Source: Aureimonas jatrophae
GTDB lineage: Bacteria > Pseudomonadota > Alphaproteobacteria > Rhizobiales > Rhizobiaceae
Length of the DNA: 64,000 bases
Assembly: GCF_900104035.1 (NCBI RefSeq)
Contig: NZ_FNIT01000011.1
Coordinates: 44,602 to 108,601, forward strand
Reading direction: 5' to 3'
Made by a program: the position numbers and the translations under genes. This document shows positions 37,874-45,632 of the stretch, in pieces. The notes under the pieces are model-generated. The model saw nothing but the letters and a program-made list of their open reading frames with translations. It was not told the DNA's origin and did no database searches. How positions within the stretch are numbered: the first letter of the stretch is position 1; each line of letters begins with the position of its first letter.

Positions 37874-40018
37874 ATGGCCGATCCAACGGACACCGCCGCC
37901 CAGCCCGGCACGCCGTATCGCGTGCTGGCCCGCAAGTATCGCCCGCGCTCCTTCCGCGACCTCGTCGGCCAGGAGCCGATGGTGCGCACGCTGACCAACG
38001 CCTTCGAGGCGAACCGCATCGCGCAGGCCTGGATGTTGACCGGCGTGCGGGGCGTCGGAAAGACCACCACCGCGCGCATCCTGGCGCGGGCGCTGAACTA
38101 CCAGACCGACACGGTGGACCGGCCGACGATCGACATGCTGGACACCGGCGTCCACGACCAGGCGATCATGGAGGGCCGCCACGTCGACGTCGTGGAGATG
38201 GACGCCGCCTCCCATACCGGCATCGACGATATCCGCGAGATCATCGCGCAGGTGCGCTACCGCCCGGTCTCGGCGCGCTACAAGGTCTATATCATCGACG
38301 AGGTCCACATGCTCTCGACGCAGGCCTTCAACGGCCTGCTGAAGACGCTGGAGGAGCCGCCCGAGCACGTGAAGTTCGTGTTCGCCACCACCGAGATCCG
38401 CAAGGTTCCGATCACCGTCCTGTCGCGCTGTCAGCGCTTCGACCTGCGCCGGGTCGACCCGGCCGCGATGATCGGGCATCTGCGCAACGTGCTGGGCCAG
38501 GAGGGCATCGAGGCCGAGGACGATGCCTTGCGCATCCTGGCGCGCGCCTCGGAGGGCTCGGTGCGCGACGCGCTCTCGCTCACCGACCAGGCGATCGCGC
38601 ACGGGGCGGGCCACGTCGGCACGCAGACCGTGCGCGACATGCTGGGCCTGGCCGACCGCGCGCGCGTCGTCCAGCTCTTCGAACTCGTGATGCGCGGCGA
38701 CGGGTCGGGCGCGCTGCGCGAGTTCGCGGAACAATATCAGGCGGGTGCCGATCCGGTCGTCGTCCTGCAGGATCTCGCCGACTTCGCCCATCTCGTCACC
38801 TCGCTGCGCTTCGTGCCGGAGACCGCGGGCGATGCCTCGCTCTCGCCCGACGAGGTGGAGCGCGGGCGCGACTTCGCCGCGCGCCTGTCCGTGAAGGCGC
38901 TGTCGGAGGTCTGGCAGATGCTGCTGCGGGCGATCGGCGAGGCGCGCGAGGCCGCTTCGCCGCGCCAGGCGGCCGAGATGGCGCTGATCCGCATCAGCTA
39001 CGCCGCGACGCTGCCCGGTCCCGACGAGCTCGTGCGCCTGCTTCAAGGGGCGGCGCCCGGAGGCGTCGCGCCGAACCCCGGGTCTGTTCCGGCGTCCGCT
39101 CCGGCTCCTGCCGCCGCGCAACCCGCGAGGTCGGCGGAGGCCAGCCGCCCTTTTGACCTGGCCGCGGCCGGGCCGCGACCCGAGCCGCCCCGCCCCGCGC
39201 CGGTGCCTGTGACGCCGGCGGCGACGCGCCCCGCGCCGGTCGTCGCGGCACCGCCGGCCGCAAGGCCGGATCCGGCGCCGGTGCCGTCCGAGCCGCGGCC
39301 GTCCCCGGTCGCGGAGATCGTGCCCCCGCCTGCTCCCAAGCCCGCGCCGCCCGCGCGGCTCGAGCCTGTTCGCCCGGAGACCGCCCGCCAAGCCCCGGCC
39401 TCCGTCGGGCTTGCGGAGCGCATGCAGGCCGCCCCCAGCGCCGCGCTGGCCCAGCGTCCGGTGCCGCAGCTCGCCGAAGACGCGCTTCCGCGCACGCTGG
39501 AGGCGGTGGAGGCGCTGATCCTGGAGCGGCGTGATTCGCACCTGCGCGCGCGCCTGCGCCGCTACATGCGCCCCGTGCACGTGGAAGCGGGCGTGATCCG
39601 GTTCGAGCCGGCTCCTGGCGCCCCGCCGACGCTCGCCGGCGACCTGCAGAAACGCCTCCTGGAATGGACCGGTCGGCGCTGGGTGGTGGACACCGTCGAG
39701 ACCGGCGGCGCGCCGACGCTGGACGAGGCGGCGGCCGAACGGCGCGCCCGCCTGATCCGCGAGGCCGAGGGCGATCCCGAGGTCGCCGCGCTTCTGGCAG
39801 CGCTGCCCGGCGCCTTCGTGCGCGAGGTGCGCCTGCGCGGCGAGCCGGAGCCGGAAGAGGCCGCGCCCGAGGAGGCCGAGGCGCTGGCGCCGCTCGCCGA
39901 AGAGGGCGGCGAGCACGGCCTGCCGGAACTGATCGACGCCGATCCCGCTGATAGGGACTATGGCGAGGACTCCGTCCTGTTCGACCAGGACGCCCAACCC
40001 GACGAAGACGACGACTAA
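37874..40018 (+). CDS. dnaX: DNA polymerase III tau/gamma subunit
   Basis: A 714-residue clamp-loader ATPase that also links the replicase to helicase. Walker A GVRGVGKT is at 57-64, Walker B around VYIIDEVHML and the SRC sensor motif VLSRCQRFDLR follow. The zinc module between Walker A and B (about 74-103) has no cysteine, unlike E. coli. A Pro/Ala-rich linker (about 390-530) precedes the C-terminal polymerase-binding domain. No frameshift heptamer that would make a short gamma form was seen. ybaB follows after nine bases. Confidence 0.95.
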   Translation: MADPTDTAAQPGTPYRVLARKYRPRSFRDLVGQEPMVRTLTNAFEANRIAQAWMLTGVRGVGKTTTARILARALNYQTDTVDRPTIDMLDTGVHDQAIMEGRHVDVVEMDAASHTGIDDIREIIAQVRYRPVSARYKVYIIDEVHMLSTQAFNGLLKTLEEPPEHVKFVFATTEIRKVPITVLSRCQRFDLRRVDPAAMIGHLRNVLGQEGIEAEDDALRILARASEGSVRDALSLTDQAIAHGAGHVGTQTVRDMLGLADRARVVQLFELVMRGDGSGALREFAEQYQAGADPVVVLQDLADFAHLVTSLRFVPETAGDASLSPDEVERGRDFAARLSVKALSEVWQMLLRAIGEAREAASPRQAAEMALIRISYAATLPGPDELVRLLQGAAPGGVAPNPGSVPASAPAPAAAQPARSAEASRPFDLAAAGPRPEPPRPAPVPVTPAATRPAPVVAAPPAARPDPAPVPSEPRPSPVAEIVPPPAPKPAPPARLEPVRPETARQAPASVGLAERMQAAPSAALAQRPVPQLAEDALPRTLEAVEALILERRDSHLRARLRRYMRPVHVEAGVIRFEPAPGAPPTLAGDLQKRLLEWTGRRWVVDTVETGGAPTLDEAAAERRARLIREAEGDPEVAALLAALPGAFVREVRLRGEPEPEEAAPEEAEALAPLAEEGGEHGLPELIDADPADRDYGEDSVLFDQDAQPDEDDD

Positions 40019-40027
40019 GGAGCGGCC

Positions 40028-40351
40028 GTGAAAGATCTGATGGGAATGATGAAGCAGGCCAAGGCCATGCAGGAGAAGATGCAGGGTCTGCAGGCCGAGA
40101 TCGCGGAAGTGGCCGAGACCGGCCAGTCCGGCGGCGGCCTCGTCAAGGTCACGCTGAAGGGCACGGGCGAGATGGTGGGCGTCCAGATCGACCCGAGCCT
40201 CCTGAAGGATGGCGAGGGCGACATTCTGGAGGATCTCGTGGTCGCCGCCCACGCCGAGGCCAAGCGCCGACTCGACGCCACGATCGCCGAGAAGACGCAG
40301 GCCCTCACCGCCGGCCTTCCGCTTCCCCCCGGCATGAAGCTGCCGTTCTAG
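40028..40351 (+). CDS. ybaB: YbaB/EbfC nucleoid-associated protein
   Basis: A 107-residue DNA-binding homodimer. The N-terminal helix (KDLMGMMKQAKAMQEKMQGL) and the VKVTLKGTGEMVGVQIDP beta strands are typical of the family. It sits between dnaX and recR, the standard bacterial order, and is thought to aid recombinational repair or chromosome organisation. A GGAG ribosome site lies upstream of the GTG at 40028. Confidence 0.95.
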   Translation: MKDLMGMMKQAKAMQEKMQGLQAEIAEVAETGQSGGGLVKVTLKGTGEMVGVQIDPSLLKDGEGDILEDLVVAAHAEAKRRLDATIAEKTQALTAGLPLPPGMKLPF

Positions 40352-40363
40352 GAGGGCCGGCCG

Positions 40364-40969
40364 GTGCCCAAGCCCATCGCGGGCCCCGAGATCGAGCGGC
40401 TGATCCAGCTCCTGGCGCGCCTGCCGGGCCTGGGGCCCCGCTCGGCTCGCCGCGCCGCCCTGCAGCTCGTGAAGCGGCGCGAACAGCTGCTGCGCCCGCT
40501 CGCCGAGGCGATGACGGTGGCCGCCGAGGAGGTGCGCCTTTGCTCCAACTGCGGCAACATCGACACGCGCGACCCCTGTACGATCTGCACCGACCCGAAT
40601 CGCGACACCGCCGTGGTGATCGTGGTGGAGGACGTGTCGGACCTTTGGGCGCTGGAGCGGGCCAAGGCGCTCAACGCGCGCTACCATGTGCTCGGCGGAG
40701 TCCTGTCGCCGCTCGACGGCGTCGGACCCGACGACCTGACCGTCGCCCGCCTCGTGGAGCGCGTGGCGGAAGGGGGGATCGAAGAGCTCGTGATCGCGGT
40801 GAACGCCACGGTCGAGGGCCAGACCACGGCCCACTACATCATCGACCAGCTGGCCGACCTGCCGGTGCGCATCACGCGCCTGGCGCATGGGGTGCCGGTC
40901 GGGGGCGAGCTCGACTATCTCGACGAGGGCACGCTTCTCGCCGCCATGCGCACGCGCACGCGGATCTGA
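40364..40969 (+). CDS. recR: Recombination mediator RecR
   Basis: A 201-residue protein that with RecO/RecF loads RecA on gapped DNA. It shows the N-terminal helix-hairpin-helix ([17 protein letters not shown]), a zinc finger with CSNCGNID and DPCTIC, and a Toprim domain beginning [14 protein letters not shown]. The start is GTG, preceded by GGAGG. It ends the dnaX-ybaB-recR operon. Confidence 0.96.
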   Translation: MPKPIAGPEIERLIQLLARLPGLGPRSARRAALQLVKRREQLLRPLAEAMTVAAEEVRLCSNCGNIDTRDPCTICTDPNRDTAVVIVVEDVSDLWALERAKALNARYHVLGGVLSPLDGVGPDDLTVARLVERVAEGGIEELVIAVNATVEGQTTAHYIIDQLADLPVRITRLAHGVPVGGELDYLDEGTLLAAMRTRTRI

Positions 40970-41046
40970 GCGAGCGAGGCGAAACCGCCGGCCCGTCCCC
41001 GCATTAACCCTCCCGCAAGGGACGGCACAGACGGGGATACACACGG

Positions 41047-41517
41047 ATGCGGCACACCCACCTCGCGCCGGCGCTTGCGCTCGGCCTCGCCCTCCTCGGC
41101 CAGTCTCCGGCCGAGGCCAAGACCTACACCAATCCGACCTACGGCACCTCGGCGAGCTTTCCCGAGGCGGCCTTTCCGCAGGCCGATCCCGCCCCGCCGG
41201 GCGGCGAGGGCGGCGTCTGGCGCTCGCCCGACGGGGCGGAGCTCGTGATCTACGCCTTCGAGAACGCCAAGAACTACGATCCCGCGCGGCTGGTCGCATG
41301 GCGGCGCACCGTGGACCGCGTGACCTACCAGAAGCGCGGCGGAAACTGGGCCGTGGTGTCCGGCTACCGTCCGGACGGGCGCATCTTCTACGAGCGCTAC
41401 ATCTTTCGTGGCGACCTGATCCACTCGGTCTCGATCCGCTATCCCGAAGCCCTGCGCGACCCCTACGACGACCTCGTCGGCCCGGTCGCCCACTCGCTGC
41501 GCGCGCCAGCGCGCTGA
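41047..41517 (+). CDS. Hypothetical exported protein
   Basis: A 156-residue protein I do not recognise. It has a signal peptide with cleavage likely after SPAEA, then a mature region rich in aromatic and Gly/Pro residues (TYTNPTYGTSASFP, YERYIFRGDLIHSVSIRYPE). The pattern of paired beta strands suggests a small periplasmic beta protein. There are no cysteines. A TTAACCCT element lies about 35 bases upstream. It converges on the DUF7002-like gene. Confidence 0.7.
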   Translation: MRHTHLAPALALGLALLGQSPAEAKTYTNPTYGTSASFPEAAFPQADPAPPGGEGGVWRSPDGAELVIYAFENAKNYDPARLVAWRRTVDRVTYQKRGGNWAVVSGYRPDGRIFYERYIFRGDLIHSVSIRYPEALRDPYDDLVGPVAHSLRAPAR

Positions 41518-41525
41518 CGACCCGT

Positions 41526-41554
41526 CCGGCCCGGCGCTCACGCCTCCGGGCCGG
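41526..41554. terminator. Hairpin between convergent genes
   Basis: CCGGCCCGG (41526-41534) and CCGGGCCGG (41546-41554) form a perfect nine-base stem around an 11-base loop, immediately past the stop of the exported protein and overlapping the end of the opposite gene. There is no T-run, so its strength as a terminator is uncertain. Confidence 0.5.
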
Positions 41555-42221
41555 TCCACAGGAGATCCAGCTCCTCGTCCCGGCGCATGCGCACGACACG
41601 GCGCACGAAGCGGGCGATGTCGGGGACGCCCGGCGAGACGGCCAGCTCCACCACGCGCTCGCCCCGGGCGCGCTTGCCGCGCCAATGGGCATACGGGTAG
41701 TCCTCGATCGACAGAAACGTGTCCGCCCCGCGCGGGGCGGGATAGCGTGCCGTGAAGCCCGTGTTGATCGGCGCCAGCGTGATGCGGTCGCGATAGGCGT
41801 CGACCAGCGGCGCAGCGGCCACCTCGATCACGTCGTGCTCGTCGTCCCGATAGGGCCGTGCCTGCAGGAGGCGCAGGAGACGCTGGCGGGAAAGCGACAG
41901 GAAGGCGCGCTCGTTGAGGAGGCGGTACCAGGCCTCCGGCGTCATCCCGTCGCCGAGGCATTTCTCCAGGCCCCGGTCGCTCATCGGCTTCTGGTCGCGC
42001 ACGGTCGCCTCGCCGAGATCGGGATGCTCGAGCCGCACGCCCTCGGGCCGGCGTTGCGCCAGGATCGCCTCGCGCCGCTCGCCCCGCACCTCGAAGAGAT
42101 CGAGAAGGGCGCGCGTGCCGAGCAGCCCGTGGTGCTGGATCAGCGGCCAGGAGCCGCGCGCCGCCATGTGGTAGAGCGTCGGGCAGTCGCTCAAGAGCTC
42201 CCCTAGTTCCCCATCCGTCAT
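41538..42221 (-). CDS. DUF7002-like protein of unknown function
   Basis: A 227-residue soluble protein. The N-terminal LYHMAARGSWPLIQHHGLLGTRALLDLFE and the following RGERREAILAQRRPEGV block resemble proteins annotated DUF7002 (described here in two pieces: LYHMAARGSWPLIQHHGLL and TRALLDLFEV). The His near the N-terminus, followed by an Ile-x-x-x-Gly-Leu helix, recalls the start of ADP-ribosyltransferase-like folds, but I see no proof of activity. The C-terminal third has ADTFLSIEDYPYAHWRGKR. It begins 43 bases from the SelO gene on the same strand. Confidence 0.65.
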   Translation of the reverse strand: MTDGELGELLSDCPTLYHMAARGSWPLIQHHGLLGTRALLDLFEVRGERREAILAQRRPEGVRLEHPDLGEATVRDQKPMSDRGLEKCLGDGMTPEAWYRLLNERAFLSLSRQRLLRLLQARPYRDDEHDVIEVAAAPLVDAYRDRITLAPINTGFTARYPAPRGADTFLSIEDYPYAHWRGKRARGERVVELAVSPGVPDIARFVRRVVRMRRDEELDLLWTGPEA

Positions 42222-42264
42222 GCCGCGCGCCTCCCGTTGGAACAGCGCAACGCGGCAGCCGCCC

Positions 42265-43740
42265 TCAGGTGCCGCAGAAGGTGCGGTAGTCCCGCCAGTC
42301 GCCGGGCGGCTCCTCGGCCAGATGGGCCAGCTCGGCGGGCGGATCGTCGAAGGGGTGGGCGAGCACCCGCTCCAACGCGGAGAAGGGCGCCATGTCGCCG
42401 CGGTGGGCGGCTGCCAGCGCCTCCTCGACGCGATGGTTGCGCGGGATCACGGCGGGGCTCACCCGGCGCATCAGGGCGCGCCGCTCGGCCGCGTCCACCT
42501 CCGGCTCGCGCGCGAGGCGCTGACGCCAGCGCTCGGCGAAGGCGTCGAAGCGCGTCGGATCGATGAAGAGCGAGCGCGCCGGCTCCGCCTCGCCGGTCAC
42601 CGCGTCGGCAAGGCGTCGGAAAAGAAGCGTGTGATCCGCGCCGTTCTCGGCCATCGCCTTCAGGAGATCGTCGGCGAGCGCGCGGTCGCCCTCCTCCTCT
42701 GTGAGGAGACCGAGCTTGGCGCGCATTCCGGCCAGATGCGCGTCGAGGAAGCGCGCGGCGAAGCCGTCGAGCGCCGTTTCCGCCCGCTTGATCGCCGTCG
42801 CCTCGTCGTCGGCGAGAAGCGGCAGGAGCGCCTCGGCGAGCCGCGTCAGGTTCCAGAGCGCGATGCCGGGCTGGTTGCGAAAGGCGTAGCGGCCCATCCG
42901 GTCGATCGAGGAGAAGACGGCCTCCGGGTCGGCGCGGTCCAGAAAGGCGCAGGGGCCGTAGTCAATCGTCTCGCCCGAGACGGTCATGTTGTCGGTGTTC
43001 ATGACGCCGTGGACGAAGCCGACCAGCATCCAGCGCGCCACGAGGTCGGCCTGGCGCGCGATCACGCCCTCGAGGAAGGCGAGCGCCGGGTTCTCGGCGC
43101 GCTCCGCCTCAGGGTCGTGGCGACGGATCGCAAAGCGCAGGAGTTCGCTAAGCCCCTCGCGGTCGCCGCGCGCGGCGAAGAACTGGAACGAGCCGACGCG
43201 GATGTGGCTGGCCGCCACCCGCGTCAGCACCGCGCCCGGCAGCGGCACCTCGCGATAGACCTCGGCGCCGGTCAGCGTGGCGGCGAGCGCGCGCGTCGTC
43301 GGGATGCCGAGCGCGTGCACCGCCTCGGAGACGAGGTACTCGCGCAGCACCGGTCCGAGCGCGGCGAAGCCGTCGCCCCCGCGCGAGAAACTGGTCGGCC
43401 CCGCACCCTTCAGCTGGATGTCGCGGCGCTGCCCGGCGCGGTCGACGACCTCGCCGAGGAGAAGCGCGCGCCCGTCGCCGAGGCGCGGCACGAAATTGCC
43501 GAACTGGTGGCCGGCATAGGCGGCGGCGAGCGGCTCGGCGCCCTCCGGAAGTCGGGCGCCCGCCAGCGCCTCGACGCCCTCGGGCGCGGCGAGCGCGTCC
43601 GGATCGAGACCCAGCTCCCCAGCAAGCGCCCGGTTGAGGCGCAGGAGCGTCGGCGCCGGCGCGCCGAAGGGTCGGGCCGGCTCGAAGAAGCCAGCGGGTA
43701 GGCGCGCGAAGCTGTTCTGGAAGGGGAAGAGAGCGGTCAC
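42265..43740 (-). CDS. selO: SelO/YdiU-family protein adenylyltransferase (pseudokinase)
   Basis: A 491-residue enzyme of the SelO family, which transfers AMP from ATP to Ser, Thr or Tyr of target proteins and is linked to redox stress. Diagnostic blocks are YAGHQFGNFVPRLGDGRALL, DIQLKGAGPTSFSRGGDG and GVMNTDNMTVSGETIDYGPC (20 residues). The chain ends FCGT: an ordinary TGC-coded Cys stands where vertebrate SELENOO has selenocysteine. GTG 43740 is chosen for its AAAGGA ribosome site; ATG 43770 would add ten residues. Confidence 0.93.
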   Translation of the reverse strand: MTALFPFQNSFARLPAGFFEPARPFGAPAPTLLRLNRALAGELGLDPDALAAPEGVEALAGARLPEGAEPLAAAYAGHQFGNFVPRLGDGRALLLGEVVDRAGQRRDIQLKGAGPTSFSRGGDGFAALGPVLREYLVSEAVHALGIPTTRALAATLTGAEVYREVPLPGAVLTRVAASHIRVGSFQFFAARGDREGLSELLRFAIRRHDPEAERAENPALAFLEGVIARQADLVARWMLVGFVHGVMNTDNMTVSGETIDYGPCAFLDRADPEAVFSSIDRMGRYAFRNQPGIALWNLTRLAEALLPLLADDEATAIKRAETALDGFAARFLDAHLAGMRAKLGLLTEEEGDRALADDLLKAMAENGADHTLLFRRLADAVTGEAEPARSLFIDPTRFDAFAERWRQRLAREPEVDAAERRALMRRVSPAVIPRNHRVEEALAAAHRGDMAPFSALERVLAHPFDDPPAELAHLAEEPPGDWRDYRTFCGT

Positions 43741-44012
43741 GGGCGGTCCTTTGCAGGAAATCCGGCGCATCGCAGGCCCGGACGGCGCGGGGACAGGCGG
43801 CAGCGGATGGCGGCGGGGTGGTCGCGTCCACATGGGTTCGCCCGGCATGTCCCGCAACCGGAACGCGCAGCTGCGGCCGTCATTCCGCGATGCGCATGTC
43901 TCGCCCCTCGAAACAGGCGTGCCGTCGATCGCATCGATCCGCCCGGCTCACCGAGGCCGCAAGCCTTACGGGACCGGCTGAGCGCCCGAGCGACGCCCTT
44001 GTCGTCGGCGCG
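43741..44012. other. Non-coding gap upstream of selO
   Basis: This 272-base stretch holds the selO start region with its AAAGGA site. Beyond that I found no convincing gene, repeat or RNA; short open frames here lack ribosome sites and recognisable products. Confidence 0.5.
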
Positions 44013-44435
44013 TCAGAAGTCGCCCAGCAACGACAGCTGGCCGTCGGCACGCGGTCTCGGCATGGCGGGCACGACGCTCGCCTTCCGGCGCGTGGGGCGG
44101 GGCTTGGCCATGCGCTCCATCGCCTTGTCGCGCGAGACCTGCTCGGGCGCGGCGGGGTCGTCGGTCAGCCACTTGCCGCGCTTCACCACCTCGTTCACGC
44201 GGCCCTGGTTGACGCCGAGCTTGAAGGCGATCTCCTGCTGCGTCATGCGCGTGGCGCCGTGCAGCTCCAGGATGCGGCGGGCGAGCTCCGGCGTCATTTT
44301 GCGGCCCGTCACGCGGCGTGCGGGGCTCAGCGAGCGCTTGGCCTTGTCGCGCTTGCGCAACTCGCCCAGCACCTCCAGCGCCGCTTCGTTGCCGCTCTGG
44401 CGCAGGGCGTCCTCGAATTCCTTGATCGTCGTCAC
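44013..44435 (-). CDS. Helix-turn-helix protein with clamp-motif-like C-terminus
   Basis: A 140-residue basic protein not assigned to a named family. An N-terminal helical part (EFEDALRQSGNEAALEVLGE) leads to an HTH at about 64-89 (MTQQEIAFKLGVNQGRVNEV, followed by a basic VKRGKW). A charged, Arg-rich linker then ends in DGQLSLLGDF. The QLSLL is one residue from the beta-clamp-binding consensus QL(S/D)LF. GTG 44435 is preferred since GGGAAAGG lies nine to ten bases upstream; a TTG at 44462 would read through that site. It stands alone between selO and the efflux operon. Confidence 0.7.
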   Translation of the reverse strand: MTTIKEFEDALRQSGNEAALEVLGELRKRDKAKRSLSPARRVTGRKMTPELARRILELHGATRMTQQEIAFKLGVNQGRVNEVVKRGKWLTDDPAAPEQVSRDKAMERMAKPRPTRRKASVVPAMPRPRADGQLSLLGDF

Positions 44436-44495
44436 GAGCCGCGACCTTTCCCACAGGAACAATCAGCGAACTATGTGGACGAAGCCGCCGTGCGA

Positions 44496-45602
44496 TCAAG
44501 GGGTTGCAGAGGCGCTGTCCACAGGTGGCTGCTGCGTGCCTGTGGATGCCGCGGCGGTGGAGCCCTGCGCTGCCGTGTCGATGCTGACCACGACCGAGAG
44601 GCCGGGCGACAGGTCCTCGACGCCCGCCTGGCCTGCGTCGATCGCGATGCGCACCGGCACGCGCTGGGCGACCTTGGTGAAGTTGCCGGTGGCGTTGTCG
44701 GGGCGAAGGACCGCGAACTCCGAGCCCGTCGCCGGGGCGAAGCGCTCGATCCGGCCCGTCATGCGACGGCCCTTCAGCGCGTCCACCGTGAACGACACGG
44801 GCTGGCCGACCTCCATGCCGGGCAGCTGCGTTTCCTTGAAGTTGGCGACCACCCAGACTTGGTTCGGCACGAGGCTGGTGAGCTGCGTGCCGGCCTGGAC
44901 GTACTGGCCGAGCCGGACGCCGACCTCGCCCAGGCGCCCGGCCTTGGGCGCGACGACGCGCGTATTGGACAGGTCGATCTCGGCAAGCTTCACGGCGGCC
45001 TCGGCGCCCTCCACCGCCGCCTCCAGCGACTGGCGCTGCACGATCACGGTCTGGAGGTCCTGGCGCGACACCTCGGCCGACGCCTTGGCTTGGTCGAGAG
45101 CGGCGGCCGCCTGGTCGCGCGTGCGCGTCGCGACGTCGAAGTCGCTGCCCGGCACATAGCCCTGGCGGGCGAGCGGCTGGACGCGCTCGAAGTTGGCCTG
45201 CGCGGTGTCGGAGGCGGACTGGGCACTGGCGATCGCGGCCTCGGCGGCCTTGACGCGCGCCTCGGCGGCACGGCGCTGCTGGGCGGCGTTTTCGAGAGCG
45301 GCGCGCTGCGCGTCCAGCGTCGCGCGCGCCTGGGCGAGCTTCTGCTGGAAGATGCGGTCGTCGATCTGGGCGATCACCTGCCCCTGCGCGACCTCCTCGT
45401 AGTCCTGGACGTCGACCGCCGCGATGTAGCCGGCCAGCTGGGGGGCGATGATCGTCACCTGGCCGCGCACATAGGCGTCGTTGGTGACCTCGGTCGTGGT
45501 CGCGAACGGCGGCAGACGCCAGGCGTAGAGAACCAGCGCGACGCCGGCGCAGCCGACGGTGAGGGCGACAAAGGTGGCGAAGGAGCTGAAGAGCTTGCGC
45601 AT
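44496..45602 (-). CDS. emrA: HlyD/EmrA-type membrane fusion protein
   Basis: A 368-residue periplasmic adaptor with one N-terminal membrane helix, a biotinyl-lipoyl half motif (VTIIAPQLAGYIAAVDVQDYE, split as VTIIAPQLAGYI and VDVQDYEEV), long coiled-coil hairpin (about 95-195, Ala/Gln-rich) and the beta barrel with VWVVANFKETQLPGMEVGQP. It joins the DHA2 pump to an outer-membrane channel. It follows the pump gene by 30 bases, so the order is marR-emrB-emrA, the reverse of E. coli emrAB. Confidence 0.9.
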   Translation of the reverse strand: MRKLFSSFATFVALTVGCAGVALVLYAWRLPPFATTTEVTNDAYVRGQVTIIAPQLAGYIAAVDVQDYEEVAQGQVIAQIDDRIFQQKLAQARATLDAQRAALENAAQQRRAAEARVKAAEAAIASAQSASDTAQANFERVQPLARQGYVPGSDFDVATRTRDQAAAALDQAKASAEVSRQDLQTVIVQRQSLEAAVEGAEAAVKLAEIDLSNTRVVAPKAGRLGEVGVRLGQYVQAGTQLTSLVPNQVWVVANFKETQLPGMEVGQPVSFTVDALKGRRMTGRIERFAPATGSEFAVLRPDNATGNFTKVAQRVPVRIAIDAGQAGVEDLSPGLSVVVSIDTAAQGSTAAASTGTQQPPVDSASATP

Positions 45603-45632
45603 GGATCAAAGGGCCGAAGCGAGGGGACGGGG

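Noticed and set aside
37874..40018. Programmed frameshift in dnaX giving a gamma subunit
   Set aside because: No A-rich slippery heptamer or nearby strong hairpin was seen in the region where it would be expected.
37844..41692. A 1282-codon open frame on the minus strand
   Set aside because: It is antisense to dnaX, ybaB and recR, has low-complexity Arg/Gly/His composition and no recognisable domain. It is an artefact of high G+C.
42265..43740. Selenocysteine in SelO
   Set aside because: The residue near the C-terminus is coded by TGC and the true stop follows two codons later; there is no in-frame TGA to recode.
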